From an uncultured Eubacteriales bacterium (GTDB lineage Bacteria; Bacillota; Clostridia; Oscillospirales; Acutalibacteraceae): 64,000 bases of DNA. Below are positions 7,172 to 16,440 of this stretch, one piece after another (position 1 is the stretch's first letter; each line of letters opens with the position of its first letter). The translations under genes were made by a program, and so were the position numbers. The stretch lies in the NCBI GenBank assembly GCA_934456435.1, contig CAKSHH010000007.1, positions 1 to 64,000 of the forward strand, in the 5' to 3' direction. The notes beneath the pieces were generated by a model. It was given only the letters and a program-made list of their open reading frames with translations, did no database searches and was not told the origin of the DNA.

Positions 7172-10100
7172 ATGAACAAAAAGAACAGCTTGCGCGTTCT
7201 GTCCGTGATACTGGCGGTCATCATGATTTTCACGATGATTCCGTTCACCGTATATGCGGCAGACGGCGACTGCACCCACCCCTCGATTACCGAGGACAAC
7301 AAATGTACGAAGTGTAATGCCGACATTGTAGCTAAAATCGTTAAATATAATGAGACTGAGGCTGCATATTTTTCGGACTTCGATAAAGCACTTGCGCTTG
7401 CAAGCACCGAAGATTATCAGGTTTGTACTCTTTCCCTGCTCACGGATTGGCATGAGCCGATAGAGCTTGATCAGGGTAATTTCTACTTTGACGCAAACTA
7501 TCACAAAATCTACGGTTCGATCACTCTGCGTAAGGACGCTATACTCAGAATCAAGGACGGACACGGAACCTTCCTTGCTCCGCTTTACGGCTACGATTAT
7601 TCGTATTGCTATGTATCGGGCGGCGTATTCGGCGATGTAACCAGAGAGGACGAATATCTCATGGTCGAGATGAACGGCCATGCACAGTTCGTTGCCGAGT
7701 CCGCCATCGTATGCCTCGGAACGATTCAGGCAAACGAGTCCTCTGTGGTTGATCTTAAATACGGCCGCTATACGGGAAAGCTCATATCCAATACGGGCTA
7801 TGACGGATTTCTTCTGAGAGACGTCAACATTTACAGCGAAATGATCGCAAACGGAGTAGATATGTACGGCGATCCGTGCGGTTTCAGATTGCTCGGCGGT
7901 ACATATTATGACGGCTGTACCATGACGATCTCCGACGGCGGAAGGATCGAGGCTTCAGGCTATATCAACATGGATGAGGCCGTTAAGATCAATGTCTATG
8001 ACAATAACAAAAGCGGCACAACCTTCTATATTAACGTGGCAACGCTCAACTGCCCTGTTAATATTCACGGCGGAACACTTGAAGCCGACTATCAGGCCGC
8101 AAGATTTAACAATACGGTTACTATTGCCGACGGCGCTTCCGCGGAGCTTTCAGGCGGCTCGTTCAAAAAGCTGACATTTGAGGGCGACAAGACTTGCGCC
8201 GACGCTCTTGTTAAGCGTCATGTTTATCGCAATACTTCAGATAACACCCTTGTGACGAATGCCAAGGTCAAGACACTTGAGAATGTCAGCGTTAAGGAAT
8301 GTACAGAGCATACATTCGACGAGAACTATCTCTGCACGACCTGCGGCTCCCTTGCCGAAGCAATCGTTATTGACGACAAGGGCAACTATCCTGCACCGTA
8401 TGACAGATTTATCGATGCTATGAACACCGCCGCAACCATTTCGGGTACTGTAACAGTTAAGCTCCTTGATAACTTTGTTATCGATGAATCCGTGTCAATC
8501 CAGACCATGGAAGGTGATGAGATCATTCTCGACATGAACGGCAAGAGAATTGACCGTAATTTCGAGGACACCTCAGGAAACTTGCCCGGTATTCTTACCT
8601 TAAAGAAGCTCACCGTTACGGGTAACGGCTCCTCAAGCATCTACTTCGGTGCTATGGCTTACGGCGATCTCGTCGGCGATCTGACTATCGAAAACGGTAC
8701 TTTCGACGCTTACATTGCAGCAATGGGTCCCGCCAAGCTGACAATAAACGACGCAACGGTAAACGGACACGTTGCTTTGGATGACTATAACGGCTTCCCA
8801 ATCGTAGAATTGAACGGCGGAAGCTACAAAAAGCTTGCAGCCGCAGTTTCTGCCGACGGCAGTTTTGATTGGTACTCCGCTCTCGGAGAGGGCAAGGGCT
8901 ACTATTCAACGGCAGGAGTAAAATTCGGTGATATAAAGCTCAACGATGTCGATGGTTACGGCTTCGACGGAGAGACAAACGACTCCATGATCACAGTCGT
9001 TGACCATCACGAACATTCGGCAATCACAGGTGCGGAAGATCATAGATGTCGCGAATGCGGTGCAAATATCGTTGCTTCCGCAATGCAGACAAACGGCGGC
9101 AGACCGTATTTCTACGAGACCCTTGAGGAAGCAGTCAATGCCGCAAAGGGCATTTCGGGCGAAAGCATGATCTATCTCTTTGATGATGTCAGCCTTACTT
9201 CAGCAATTGATTTCAGCGCAGCCGATGCAGATATAACATTCAATCTCAACGGACACACGATCAATGATGCGACCGAGGACGGCTCCGCAATGATCAAGTA
9301 TGATATGGGGGCCCTCACCATAACGGGCGACGGAATCATAAATGTTTCCATTGATGCAATGACATATTGGGACAAAACGGCAGGAAAGCTTGTAATTGAG
9401 AACGGTACTTTCAATAAATCAATAAGAACCATTTTCAGCACGGAAATAAACGGCGGAACATTCAACGACGAGCTCATGATAATGTATGCCAACATGAGCG
9501 ACAGCCGCACGATTGTCATAAACGACGGTTATTTCAAGGACGTTGCAACCGATTGCGCTGTAATGGATATCAACGGCGGTACATTTGAAAAGATTTATAC
9601 CTTCAGCTTCAACGATATCTTTATGTTCCTCGGCGAGGGCAAGGGCTACTACGCCGATGTTGAGGGCAATATGTTCGCTCGCTTTACGTATGACAAGAGC
9701 CAATATTTAAACAGCGTTTACGGCTACAACGGAACAGCCGACAAGCCGTTGACTGTCAAAGACCACACGGAACACAACAAGGACGGAAACGGCAAGTGCT
9801 ACAACTGCGGCGCACAGGGCGTTGCTTCCGTAACAAGCAAGGACGTATTAACAAAGTATTACGACACCCTTGAGAAAGCTGTAACAGCCGCTAAAGCACA
9901 GAAAGGCGCTTGCAAGATCAAGCTCTATGAAAATACTACTATCCATTATGAGGTTGATTTCAGCACAAGCGGTTCAAGCATAACGCTTGACCTCAACGGA
10001 TACACCATTGACACCGTCGATTTTGATGACATATATTTACTTCATCAGTCGGGCACGTTTACCATAACGGGCAACGGAACGATAAACGCAATGGTTTTGT

Positions 10101-11236
10101 CTTGCAGCGAAGACACTACGGCTACGGTAGCTCCGGGAAAACTCATAATTGAAAACGGTAATTTCAAGTTTGTTGAAATTGCAGGCATTGATTCCGAAAT
10201 CTACGGCGGTACATTTACGGAAGCTGTCATAGATTATATGAACGACGACACCGATAACTATATCTACGACGGTTATTTCAAATTCTTAGCCGTTGAAACA
10301 CCAAAAGCGGTTATCAGCGGCGGCACAATGGAGATATTCGGTACAACTCAACTCCGCAAAAATGATTTTTTTGATGTTCTCGGAAGCGGAAAGGGCTATT
10401 ACGCCGACGTTGAAGGTCAGATATTCGGCAATACGTTTGAAATTGACGGTTACACATACGGCGGCTATAACGGAACAGCCGACAAGCCGTTGACTGTCAA
10501 AGACCACACGAAGCACAACAAGGGCGAGGACGGAGTATGCATCAACTGCGGCGAGATCTTACAGACAACATCAATCACCTCTGTTGTTTCGGATAAGCCG
10601 GTACTCGGCGGTTTCAACAGATACGCTGTAACAGTATCGGGACGTCCCGGCAAGCTGCAGATAATCAACTCCGACGGCGCTACCCTCACCTTCAACCGCA
10701 CAAGCCTGATGATCGGCGACCTCAAGACACGCGGTCTTGTTTCAATCACGGCTTACGACGAAGACGGCAACGAGGTTTCGGATATTTCGGCTCAGGCTGT
10801 CTACGAGGTATGGGTATTCAACCTCAGCCTTAAAGAGGGCGATTTCATCGTCAAGGCAAAGTTCGATATGGACTGGGAAAATGCCGGCTACCGATTCAAT
10901 GTCAGATATGACCTCAGCCACGGAGAGATCAAGGTCTCTGAGGTAACTCAAACAGACTCACAGATCAGCTTCAAGGTTGACGGTACGGCAACGAAGCTTC
11001 GCATAGTAAACCCGCTCGGCGACACAAGAACCTTTAACAGAGAGCACCCCAACGTTACAATAAAGGCTTACAACGCCGAGGGCACGGAAGTTGCTGTCGG
11101 AAGCGCGGAAGCATCATACGAAATCTGGAGCATAGATATGACCCTTACCGAGGGTGATTACAGCGCCGAGGTTAAGTATTACGCTAACGGCTCCTACCTG
11201 TGGAACACCGAGGGCTACGCTTTCACAATCAAATAA
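7172..11236 (+). CDS. Large secreted repeat protein with CxxC modules
   Basis: A 1354-aa secreted protein. Signal peptide at 1-29 (MNKKN start, hydrophobic core, VYA cleavage). The body has tandem modules of roughly 240-340 residues rich in short beta strands with repeated phrases (LDLNG, ENGTF, GNGTI), suggesting a right-handed beta-helix. Each module is introduced by a His-rich segment with a CxxC knuckle: Cys at 45, 388, 626, 876 and 1123, each followed by Cys three residues on. Two related beta-sandwich-like domains of about 110 residues end the protein. No LPXTG, SLH or C-terminal membrane segment is seen. The ATG at 7172 is chosen for GAAAGGAG upstream and the signal peptide. Function unknown; likely cell-surface or extracellular. 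Confidence 0.8.
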   Translation: MNKKNSLRVLSVILAVIMIFTMIPFTVYAADGDCTHPSITEDNKCTKCNADIVAKIVKYNETEAAYFSDFDKALALASTEDYQVCTLSLLTDWHEPIELDQGNFYFDANYHKIYGSITLRKDAILRIKDGHGTFLAPLYGYDYSYCYVSGGVFGDVTREDEYLMVEMNGHAQFVAESAIVCLGTIQANESSVVDLKYGRYTGKLISNTGYDGFLLRDVNIYSEMIANGVDMYGDPCGFRLLGGTYYDGCTMTISDGGRIEASGYINMDEAVKINVYDNNKSGTTFYINVATLNCPVNIHGGTLEADYQAARFNNTVTIADGASAELSGGSFKKLTFEGDKTCADALVKRHVYRNTSDNTLVTNAKVKTLENVSVKECTEHTFDENYLCTTCGSLAEAIVIDDKGNYPAPYDRFIDAMNTAATISGTVTVKLLDNFVIDESVSIQTMEGDEIILDMNGKRIDRNFEDTSGNLPGILTLKKLTVTGNGSSSIYFGAMAYGDLVGDLTIENGTFDAYIAAMGPAKLTINDATVNGHVALDDYNGFPIVELNGGSYKKLAAAVSADGSFDWYSALGEGKGYYSTAGVKFGDIKLNDVDGYGFDGETNDSMITVVDHHEHSAITGAEDHRCRECGANIVASAMQTNGGRPYFYETLEEAVNAAKGISGESMIYLFDDVSLTSAIDFSAADADITFNLNGHTINDATEDGSAMIKYDMGALTITGDGIINVSIDAMTYWDKTAGKLVIENGTFNKSIRTIFSTEINGGTFNDELMIMYANMSDSRTIVINDGYFKDVATDCAVMDINGGTFEKIYTFSFNDIFMFLGEGKGYYADVEGNMFARFTYDKSQYLNSVYGYNGTADKPLTVKDHTEHNKDGNGKCYNCGAQGVASVTSKDVLTKYYDTLEKAVTAAKAQKGACKIKLYENTTIHYEVDFSTSGSSITLDLNGYTIDTVDFDDIYLLHQSGTFTITGNGTINAMVLSCSEDTTATVAPGKLIIENGNFKFVEIAGIDSEIYGGTFTEAVIDYMNDDTDNYIYDGYFKFLAVETPKAVISGGTMEIFGTTQLRKNDFFDVLGSGKGYYADVEGQIFGNTFEIDGYTYGGYNGTADKPLTVKDHTKHNKGEDGVCINCGEILQTTSITSVVSDKPVLGGFNRYAVTVSGRPGKLQIINSDGATLTFNRTSLMIGDLKTRGLVSITAYDEDGNEVSDISAQAVYEVWVFNLSLKEGDFIVKAKFDMDWENAGYRFNVRYDLSHGEIKVSEVTQTDSQISFKVDGTATKLRIVNPLGDTRTFNREHPNVTIKAYNAEGTEVAVGSAEASYEIWSIDMTLTEGDYSAEVKYYANGSYLWNTEGYAFTIK

Positions 11237-11277
11237 GGTGACTGCTCCGCCCGACAAAGGCAAAACAGCATAGAATA

Positions 11278-11316
11278 AAGGCTATAATTCGGTATCTCGA
11301 ATTATAGCCTTATTTT
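11278..11316 (+). terminator. Terminator of the surface-protein operon
   Basis: AAGGCTATAATTCG and CGAATTATAGCCTT form a perfect 14-bp stem around GTATCT, followed by a T run. The stem closely resembles the one at 26121-26174. Confidence 0.88.
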
Positions 11317-11337
11317 TGTTTGTGTCGAAATTTTAAG

Positions 11338-11508
11338 GTCTTCCCCTTGAGAGGAAGGTGGGCGGCGGCTTGCGCCGCTCGAATGAGGTGGTGAATATTT
11401 ATTGTAATTATTCAATATGATTTAACTTAAATTTTTCCACCTCATCACCGTCTTACGACGGTACTTCTCCTCAAGGAGAAGCCTTGGTCGGTTTGTACTA
11501 ATTTCTCG
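11338..11508. repeat. Family B composite repeat, copy 2
   Basis: Near-identical to 711-877 over the GGCGGCGG block, the CACCGTCTTACGACGG palindrome and the CTCCTCAAGGAGAAGCC block. No coding potential seen. Confidence 0.75.
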
Positions 11509-11583
11509 GTGTGATGTGGGCATCACACCCTACGGTTTGGTTTCATCAAGTCTTGTCGTATGGCACGATGCCCACATCGTGCC
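11509..11583. repeat. Family A repeat, copy 3
   Basis: Complete double-palindrome unit (TGTGATGTGGGCATCACACC ... GGCACGATGCCCACATCGTGCC) directly after the family B block. It is followed at 11618-11644 by a separate perfect hairpin CACCCCTTGAAT/ATTCAAGGGGTG. Confidence 0.8.
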
Positions 11584-11673
11584 CTAGATTTTCTGCTGAT
11601 TTTGCAGTATGATATGCCGCCACCCCTTGAATGATTCAAGGGGTGGTCGTAAAATTCTGTTATTCTACGATAA

Positions 11674-12495
11674 TCAAACCAAAGCAGGCTGTTTTTCTTC
11701 CGCTTTCTTGACGTCAAAAAGGCTTGTGAAGTTGACGAGGAACAGGAGCAGATATGTTGCCCACATTGGGAGACTCTCGATGATTCCGTCCTTGCCCACC
11801 GTTGCGAGCAGGACAAGCATTGCAGCAAGAACAGCGCAGAAAACAACCGTCAGGGCAATGAATTTTTTGTTCTTCGCCTTTGCCATGTGCAAAAGGAAAA
11901 TGACGATCGGTGCGGCACAGCAGAAAGCAAACACAAGTGCGCCCGTCCAATGCGACATACATCTCAGCGACGTGAGTATAAGCTCCTCGCCTGCCGACGG
12001 AACATTGATTGTGACGAACATTGCCGCACAGCCGACCGAACCGCTTATGACACCGGCTCTGCTGCTGAAATTAAACTTTCTGTACATATAAAGCGTGTTT
12101 ACAAAAATTGATATCGGTGCGAAAATGCCCCACATCTTAAAGTGCCAGGGATAGTCCAGTCCGATCATACTTGCCGTAAACTCGAACGGATTCTTGAAAA
12201 AGCCGTACCATGTGATGAACACACAGCCGAACACAAGGCTTATCAGCGCAAACGCCTTACTGCCCTTTCCGAGCTCGCCGTAAAGATACCTGTTGAGCAG
12301 GAATATGTAGAAGAGCATGATCAGGCACGACGCCGCGACCCAAATCGGATAATAAATCGGCTTCAGGATTCCCGTGTCCGCCGCCGGGTAAGTGTCCGCT
12401 TTCATAAAGAAGCACATCCACACGGCATAAATCGCGGTGAAAACAAGCCACATAATTGAATAGCCTTTTGAAATTTTCATATTATTTTTTGGCAT
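11674..12495 (-). CDS. Multi-spanning membrane protein, unknown function
   Basis: A 273-aa protein with about seven predicted membrane helices and a basic cytoplasmic C-terminus (DVKKAEEKQ). I do not recognise the family. Start 12495 has AAGGAGGG at ideal spacing. A promoter in the 50-bp gap after tadA suggests it is transcribed on its own. The gene end faces the repeat cluster at 11338-11644. Confidence 0.7.
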   Translation of the reverse strand: MPKNNMKISKGYSIMWLVFTAIYAVWMCFFMKADTYPAADTGILKPIYYPIWVAASCLIMLFYIFLLNRYLYGELGKGSKAFALISLVFGCVFITWYGFFKNPFEFTASMIGLDYPWHFKMWGIFAPISIFVNTLYMYRKFNFSSRAGVISGSVGCAAMFVTINVPSAGEELILTSLRCMSHWTGALVFAFCCAAPIVIFLLHMAKAKNKKFIALTVVFCAVLAAMLVLLATVGKDGIIESLPMWATYLLLFLVNFTSLFDVKKAEEKQPALV

Positions 12496-12515
12496 AAAAA
12501 TCCCTCCTTAATAGG

Positions 12516-12544
12516 ATTATACCTTAAAGGAGGTTTTTTGACAA
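12516..12544 (-). promoter_or_regulatory. Predicted promoter of the 11674-12495 gene
   Basis: Minus strand TTGTCA, 17-nt spacer, TATAAT, lying just past the tadA stop codon. Confidence 0.65.
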
Positions 12545-12547
12545 CTA

Positions 12548-12997
12548 TTATTTTTTCCGTAAAGACTTAAAAAAGTCCGACAAAAGCGCCGCGCACTCCT
12601 CACGCTTCAGGCCTGCGACAACCTCAGGCCTGTGATTATACGGCAATGAAAAGAGATCGACAACGCTTCCGCAGGAGCCGGCTTTGGCGTCCGATGCGCC
12701 GTAAACAAGCCTTTTGATTCGGCTGTTTATTATCGCTCCCGTGCACATCGGGCACGGTTCGAGCGTCACATAAAGGTCGCACTGCCACAGTCGCCAGCCG
12801 CCGAGCGTTCGGCATGCCTCGTTGATCGCCTCAATTTCGGCATGGGCAAGGGCGTTTTTGTCCTTTTCGCGCCGATTTCTTCCCCTGCCGACGATTCTGC
12901 CGTCAAGCACAACAACAGCACCAACAGGCACTTCGCCGTCCTGTGCCGCTTCTTTGGCAAGTGCTATTGCTTCATTCATAAAAACTTCGTCATTCAT
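12548..12997 (-). CDS. tadA: tRNA-specific adenosine deaminase
   Basis: A 149-aa zinc-dependent cytidine/adenosine deaminase-fold enzyme that converts A34 to inosine in tRNA-Arg(ACG). The zinc and catalytic motifs are intact: HAE at 52-54 and PCPMC at 81-85. Length and the GASD segment after the zinc site match TadA. Cytosolic. It lies 9 nt after the CPBP protease gene, with AAGGTGA as ribosome binding site, and is probably co-transcribed with it. Confidence 0.93.
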   Translation of the reverse strand: MNDEVFMNEAIALAKEAAQDGEVPVGAVVVLDGRIVGRGRNRREKDKNALAHAEIEAINEACRTLGGWRLWQCDLYVTLEPCPMCTGAIINSRIKRLVYGASDAKAGSCGSVVDLFSLPYNHRPEVVAGLKREECAALLSDFFKSLRKK

Positions 12998-13006
12998 AGC
13001 GTCACC

Positions 13007-14206
13007 TTATTGATTTGACAGCGGCATTATCATCAGGAAATAAATCATAAATACGGACGCGATAACAGTCAGAACGATCGAAACATTGTACATTGCACTT
13101 CGTGTGATGCGTATATCCCTGCGCGCGTTGAGCGAGCCCTTAATAAGAAAGAACGCGACAAGCGCAACGAGCGCAATCGTCAGAAGTGTGCCGCCGCCCG
13201 ATCTGATCTTGGTGAAGGAAAGGGAGGTGAACAATGAAATCAGAAGCGACACAACTATTGACGGCGTGCAGAAAAGCGTTGAATACTTGAGCGAACCGCC
13301 GATTTCACTTGTGTCCTTGCTGAGCTTAGACGGTTTATTTTTGATGAACATAATGAACGCAAAAATTCCGACAATGAGTATCGCACCCTCTATCGCATAG
13401 TAGAAGAGCATATTGTCATTGGGATTTTTGTCGTAGTGAACCGAAATAACCGTTGCCGTGAAGTTGTTGAGGAAGTGGATGGCTACCGACGTCCATATCG
13501 AATTTGTGACTATCGCAAAATATCCGAGCGCCAGACCTGCAATAAAGGCGAACGGTATCTGAACCATATTGCCGTGCAGAGCGGCAAAAAGAATTGATGA
13601 AACAATGATCGCAAAGCTGTCGCCGTATTTTCTGAGCGGCTGCATAACGACGCCTCTCATCGCAAACTCCTCAACAAGCGGCGGAATTATCGCATAAGCC
13701 ACTATCTGGAGTGCATAGCTGACGGGTGAGTTCGCATTGAGCGTGTCGGGACGTTCAAAGCTGACGCCCATCATATTGAAAAATGTCGAGAAATATGCCG
13801 TCGCCGTGTCGCCGAAGGAGCAAATCAGCAGTCCTGTGAAAACCGAAAAGATAAAAAGCTCCTTGGATTTCGGCAGCTCGTAGATATCCACGCTGTTTTT
13901 CTCCTCGCGGGTATAGAGAAGATAAACAAGAACAAACGGTAAAAGGACATAGAATATCGGAGCTATCGCGCTGATGCCGAGCTGATAGAACGGGTCGGAA
14001 TTGTAAAGGCTGTAAAGTCCGAAGCGCTGAAGCAGAAACGCGAAAACGTACTGCATAATCGTAAAGCATATCATTCCGCAGCCGATAATGAAGCCTGTTC
14101 TCTGCAGTTTTTTCACCTTGGTGTCAATCAGAGGGTTGTGTCCGCCGAACATATTATATAGGTTCTGATAGTACGAATATTGAGCCTGATTTTGATTATT
14201 ATCCAT
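13007..14206 (-). CDS. CPBP-family intramembrane metalloprotease
   Basis: A 399-aa membrane protein with the three CPBP/Rce1 motifs: EExxxR at Glu179, Glu180 and Arg184, FxxxH with His211, and HxxxN with His244 and Asn248. The family includes CAAX proteases and bacteriocin-immunity proteins; the substrate here is not known. Eight or more hydrophobic helices, with additional helices after the catalytic domain (about 275-399) making it longer than usual. It has its own upstream promoter and is first in the operon with tadA. Confidence 0.87.
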   Translation of the reverse strand: MDNNQNQAQYSYYQNLYNMFGGHNPLIDTKVKKLQRTGFIIGCGMICFTIMQYVFAFLLQRFGLYSLYNSDPFYQLGISAIAPIFYVLLPFVLVYLLYTREEKNSVDIYELPKSKELFIFSVFTGLLICSFGDTATAYFSTFFNMMGVSFERPDTLNANSPVSYALQIVAYAIIPPLVEEFAMRGVVMQPLRKYGDSFAIIVSSILFAALHGNMVQIPFAFIAGLALGYFAIVTNSIWTSVAIHFLNNFTATVISVHYDKNPNDNMLFYYAIEGAILIVGIFAFIMFIKNKPSKLSKDTSEIGGSLKYSTLFCTPSIVVSLLISLFTSLSFTKIRSGGGTLLTIALVALVAFFLIKGSLNARRDIRITRSAMYNVSIVLTVIASVFMIYFLMIMPLSNQ

Positions 14207-14237
14207 ACTGCACCTCTTTTCATCATTTTATTTATAC

Positions 14238-14266
14238 ATTATATATTATTATTATATATTTATCAA
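14238..14266 (-). promoter_or_regulatory. Promoter of the CPBP-tadA operon
   Basis: Minus strand TTGATA, 17-nt AT-rich spacer, TATAAT, about 35 nt upstream of the start codon. Confidence 0.65.
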
Positions 14267-14319
14267 GGTAATAAACTGTGAACTTTTTGAAAACAAAATA
14301 ATACTGTTAATATTTAAAC

Positions 14320-14348
14320 TTGTTTTTTATCCCGATATAATGTATAAT
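14320..14348 (+). promoter_or_regulatory. Promoter of the 14379 gene
   Basis: TTGTTT, 17-nt spacer, TATAAT (14343-14348), followed by CAAGGAG and ATG at 14379. Confidence 0.65.
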
Positions 14349-14378
14349 GATTTTCATACTATTCAAGGAGATGGTTTA

Positions 14379-16121
14379 ATGGATCCCATTAAGGTAGATT
14401 TTACCGGCGGCGGAGCGGAGAAAGGCCCCGACAAAAAGACCGGTATCGTCATCCCTCCCGAAAAAAAGGGACTTAAAATCGTTATCAACATCATTTTGAC
14501 AGCTATATTCGGCGGCATTTTCTATTACTTTATGCTTCCGGTTATGAACTTCAAGGATTTCAAGATGTATATCTTCTTCGGCGCAATCGCCGTTGTCTAC
14601 TGCGCGATCAACTATGTGACAAGCGGCGCGCTGAAAACTCCGGACTATGCGCCCTACGCAAAGAAATCGTCGCTCATACCCAAAATTTTCATCGGTGTGC
14701 TGGCAGCGATCGTTGTTGTCGGACTGCTTATTTCGTCGGTTTTCTTCCGCGCAAACAGCTACTCGAAAATAATCGACGTGCAGACGGGCGACTTTGCCAA
14801 GGAGGTTGACGAAGCGGACTTCGCGACCGTTCCCGTAATCGACGAGAGCACGACCTCGGTTATGGCAGAGAGAGCCCTCTCCGACCTTTCAAAGCTCGGT
14901 TATGTTTCTCAGTTCACGGTTCAGCCGAAGTACTATCAGATAAACTACAAGGACACTCCGGTTCGTGTTTCGTCCCTCCAGTATTCCAACATCATCAAGT
15001 GGCTCACCAACGCAAAGAACGGACTTCCGGCTTACGTTATCGTTGACGCAAGAACTCAGAAATCCACCCTTGTTGAGGTCAAGGACGGTATGAAGTATTC
15101 GACCGCCGACCACTTTGCACACTATGTAACACGTCACGTTCGTTTCAAGTATCCGACTTATCTTCTTGACGAGCCGACCTTTGAAATTGACGAATCGGGT
15201 CACCCCTACTGGATTTTCGCAAAGCTTGACAAGACTATCGGTCTTTTCGGCGGCACGGACGTAACGGGCGCAATCATTGTTGACAGCGTAACGGGCGAAT
15301 GTACGGAGTATTCGATCGACGAGATCAGGAACAACAGCGACCTCGAATGGATCGACCGTATCTACTCCGCCGATCTCCTTGTTCAGCAGTTTGACTACTA
15401 CGGAAGATATCAGCGCGGCTTCTGGAACTCCGTTCTCGGTCAGAAGGACACATATTCAACGACCGAAGGTTATTCCTACCTCGCGATGAACGACGACGTT
15501 TATATGTACACGGGCGTTACCTCGCTGACGAACGACGAATCGCTCACAGGCTTCGTCCTCATCAACCAGCGCACCAAGGAAGCAAAATATTACAGCACTT
15601 CGGGCGCAAAGGAAACCTCGGCGCAGTCCTCGGCAGAGGGTCTTGTTCAGCAGTATGAATACGAGGCGTCGTTCCCGCTTCTCCTCAACATTGACGGCGA
15701 GCCGACCTACTTCATGTCGCTCAAGGATTCCAGCAAGCTCGTCAAGGGCTATGCGATGATCAACGTCGGTCAGTATTCGATCGGTGCAACGGGCAATACG
15801 CTCACAAGCTGTATTGAAAACTACGTTGCAGAGCTCGCCAAGAACAACATCAAGGTAAGCGTTGACACGGACAACATCAAGGACGACACCGCAAACAGCG
15901 AGCAGAAAGACCTCACCGTTACAGGCAAGGTTACGGATATCAGAACGGCGGTCATCGGCGGCGAGAGCGTATATTACATCAAGCTCGACTCCTCCGAGAG
16001 CTACTATTCTGTCAAGGCGGCTGACTTTGAAAACATTGTACTCGTGAACGACGGCGACACGGTCACACTCACCGTAACGACTGCCAAGGGCACAATAATC
16101 CCCGTCTCCGGACTTAAATAA
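14379..16121 (+). CDS. Membrane-anchored protein with large extracytoplasmic domain, unknown function
   Basis: A 580-aa protein. A charged Gly/Lys-rich cytoplasmic N-terminus of about 30 residues is followed by three hydrophobic helices (about 32-55, 62-80 and 101-122). The remaining 450 or so residues are predicted outside the membrane and contain repeated strand-turn phrases of the type VDARTQKSTLVEV and VDSVTGECTEY, which recall PepSY-like units. The last 80 residues look like a small OB-like beta domain. I do not recognise the family. Start 14379 has CAAGGAG at good spacing; an ATG 39 nt upstream lacks one. Monocistronic, with its own promoter and terminator. Confidence 0.75.
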   Translation: MDPIKVDFTGGGAEKGPDKKTGIVIPPEKKGLKIVINIILTAIFGGIFYYFMLPVMNFKDFKMYIFFGAIAVVYCAINYVTSGALKTPDYAPYAKKSSLIPKIFIGVLAAIVVVGLLISSVFFRANSYSKIIDVQTGDFAKEVDEADFATVPVIDESTTSVMAERALSDLSKLGYVSQFTVQPKYYQINYKDTPVRVSSLQYSNIIKWLTNAKNGLPAYVIVDARTQKSTLVEVKDGMKYSTADHFAHYVTRHVRFKYPTYLLDEPTFEIDESGHPYWIFAKLDKTIGLFGGTDVTGAIIVDSVTGECTEYSIDEIRNNSDLEWIDRIYSADLLVQQFDYYGRYQRGFWNSVLGQKDTYSTTEGYSYLAMNDDVYMYTGVTSLTNDESLTGFVLINQRTKEAKYYSTSGAKETSAQSSAEGLVQQYEYEASFPLLLNIDGEPTYFMSLKDSSKLVKGYAMINVGQYSIGATGNTLTSCIENYVAELAKNNIKVSVDTDNIKDDTANSEQKDLTVTGKVTDIRTAVIGGESVYYIKLDSSESYYSVKAADFENIVLVNDGDTVTLTVTTAKGTIIPVSGLK

Positions 16122-16138
16122 AACAGCATAAAAAATTA

Positions 16139-16169
16139 TCCCTGCGGACATTCCGCAGGGAATTTTTTG
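16139..16169 (+). terminator. Terminator after the 14379-16121 gene
   Basis: Perfect 10-bp stem TCCCTGCGGA/TCCGCAGGGA with loop CAT and a T6 run. Confidence 0.92.
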
Positions 16170-16170
16170 T

Positions 16171-16287
16171 TTATACCTTCTTTTTCATCAGCCCGTGGCG
16201 GTTGCAGTAGGAATAAATAATGCCGTGGTCTCTGATTGCAAAGCGGGTTTCGGCGTTGCCTTCGGAATGTGAACAAATCGTAAACAA
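16171..16287 (-). CDS. Possible small ORF (38 aa), doubtful
   Basis: A 38-codon minus-strand frame beginning with TTG. It encodes a Cys/His-containing peptide (ICSHSEGN near the start, YCNRHG near the end) that reads like real protein rather than a random frame. There is no ATG and no clear ribosome binding site, and an in-frame stop lies about 10 codons upstream of the TTG. It could be the truncated 3' end of a lost gene. The rest of the 16170-16440 gap holds only a family E element. Confidence 0.3.
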   Translation of the reverse strand: MFTICSHSEGNAETRFAIRDHGIIYSYCNRHGLMKKKV

Positions 16288-16386
16288 ATTGATTTTCTTG
16301 AGGATTTTATAATGCTTTTACATTATAGAATCCCTTTTTTTATTCTTAGGTTGAGGGGCGACCCTCGACAAACGGTTGACCGTATT

Positions 16387-16421
16387 AAGGCAATAATCCA
16401 CAAATTGTGCGGTACTGCCTT
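16387..16421. repeat. Family E palindrome upstream of the phage-like cassette
   Basis: AAGGCAATAATCCACA and TGTGCGGTACTGCCTT face each other with mismatches. The perfect version is at 23534-23574, on the other side of the cassette. Confidence 0.55.
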
Positions 16422-16440
16422 GAAAAGAAAGGAAGTTTTT

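Noticed and set aside
16170..16440. Integrase, attachment site or phage repressor for the cassette
   Set aside because: No tyrosine or serine recombinase frame and no direct repeat suitable as att core was found; only palindromic repeats occur at both borders.
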